The notes under the pieces were generated by a model. That model worked only from the letters and a program-made list of their open reading frames with translations, had not been told where the DNA came from and ran no database searches. Positions 14,599 to 15,054 of a stretch of 15,054 nucleotides of DNA are shown one piece after another (the stretch's first letter is position 1; every line of letters begins with the position of its first letter). This stretch comes from Alphaproteobacteria bacterium UBA6347 (GTDB taxonomy: Bacteria; Pseudomonadota; Alphaproteobacteria; CAAGCB01; CAG-977). The stretch lies in NCBI GenBank assembly GCA_002440235.1, contig DJRZ01000043.1:1-15054 (forward strand), read 5' to 3'. The translations under genes and the position numbers were made by a program.

Positions 14599-15054
14599 CT
14601 AATTTCCTTGTTGCGGGACGGAACCGCCGCCGGCGGGCGTTCCCGCGGAAGACGCCGGCGCCGAATCGGGCGATTCGAAACCGTCGGGGGCGGGACCGAT
14701 GTCGCCTTCGTCTTCGTTGGCGTCGGCGAGGGATCCCAGCTTGTTTTTCACGTCGTCGACGGAATCGCCTTCGTCGGCGAGCATTTCGGGCGGCGCGTTG
14801 CTGTCGAATTCGTTTTTAAATTCGCGCAGGATCTTTTTCAGGGCGGGTTCGCCGCCCTTGTAGCGTTCTTGAATGATTTTGGCGTAGGGCGGGGTCAGGA
14901 TTTCCATGCCGAACGTCAGAATTTCGTCCAGCAGATCCAGAATGTAGCCGAAATAGGGATACTGGCTTAATTCCAGTCCGCCCAGATGGACGCACCGCGC
15001 GCTGGTTCTGGAAATCGTCTGGTCGTAATAGGTTTTCAGCCGCATGAAATGGTC
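14599..15054 (-). CDS. Unknown protein of the pilus/secretion operon (C-terminal part, may extend past right edge)
   Basis: There is a possible ATG at 15045, but the frame stays open to the window edge (at least three more codons), so this is probably the C-terminal part of a longer protein. From the ATG 148 residues are visible. The first 80 are mixed alpha with hydrophobic patches (GYILDLLDEILTFGMEIL) and no clear signal peptide. Then comes a charged helix, and the last 60 residues are low-complexity Asp/Pro/Ser/Gly. No family recognised. It lies 6 bases before the secretin gene, so it belongs to the same operon. Confidence 0.65.
   Translation of the reverse strand, partial: DHFMRLKTYYDQTISRTSARCVHLGGLELSQYPYFGYILDLLDEILTFGMEILTPPYAKIIQERYKGGEPALKKILREFKNEFDSNAPPEMLADEGDSVDDVKNKLGSLADANEDEGDIGPAPDGFESPDSAPASSAGTPAGGGSVPQQGN

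Noticed and set aside
1..15054. CRISPR array, tRNA/rRNA genes, insertion sequences, prophage or toxin-antitoxin genes
   Set aside because: No regularly spaced repeats, cloverleaf sequences, transposase or phage motifs were recognised on either strand.

Overview
The window (about 55% GC, dense bacterial coding, short intergenic gaps, Shine-Dalgarno sites on most genes) looks like the chromosome of a Gram-negative bacterium. I infer an alphaproteobacterium, possibly an uncultured host-associated one. The aspartyl-tRNA synthetase carries the [10 protein letters not shown] form that I associate with that class, an RNase J-type nuclease is present, and there is a secretin-type outer-membrane system. 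The genus cannot be fixed from the sequence alone. No tRNA, rRNA, CRISPR array or insertion sequence was seen.

Layout. (1) 1-897, minus: N-terminal 299 codons of a thymidine/AMP phosphorylase-family enzyme that runs off the left edge. (2) 1058-4982, plus: a strong sigma70-like promoter drives a MATE transporter, then two paralogous exported proteins with a PEGA-like N-terminal region. The second is extended by about 400 residues of degenerate helical repeats. A strong bidirectional hairpin at 4982-5021 closes the unit. (3) 5033-8353, minus: housekeeping genes rpe, phoB-like regulator and aspS, with candidate promoters in front of rpe and aspS. (4) 8354-9370, plus: an SGNH-hydrolase-like protein, probably for surface glycan modification. 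Its promoter spacer holds an uninterrupted run of 12 G, the architecture of a phase-variable promoter. (5) 9371-10306, minus: an unknown 211-residue protein followed by a small His-rich membrane protein that abuts the SGNH gene tail to tail with no gap. (6) 10343-12302, minus: iscX followed by a divergent RNase J, ended by a hairpin terminator. (7) 12468-15054, minus: part of a pilus or type II-like secretion operon, with a partial unknown gene, a secretin-like lipoprotein and a proline-rich bitopic inner-membrane protein of GspC/PilP-like topology.

How it fits together. The right end builds an envelope-spanning machine, and blocks 2 and 4 add exported or surface-modifying functions. The centre is core metabolism and translation. 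The points most worth a second look are the poly-G promoter of the SGNH gene, the duplicated PEGA/repeat proteins behind the MATE transporter, the zero-gap convergent pair, the iscX-RNase J pairing, and the phosphorylase-like protein that seems to lack family basic residues.
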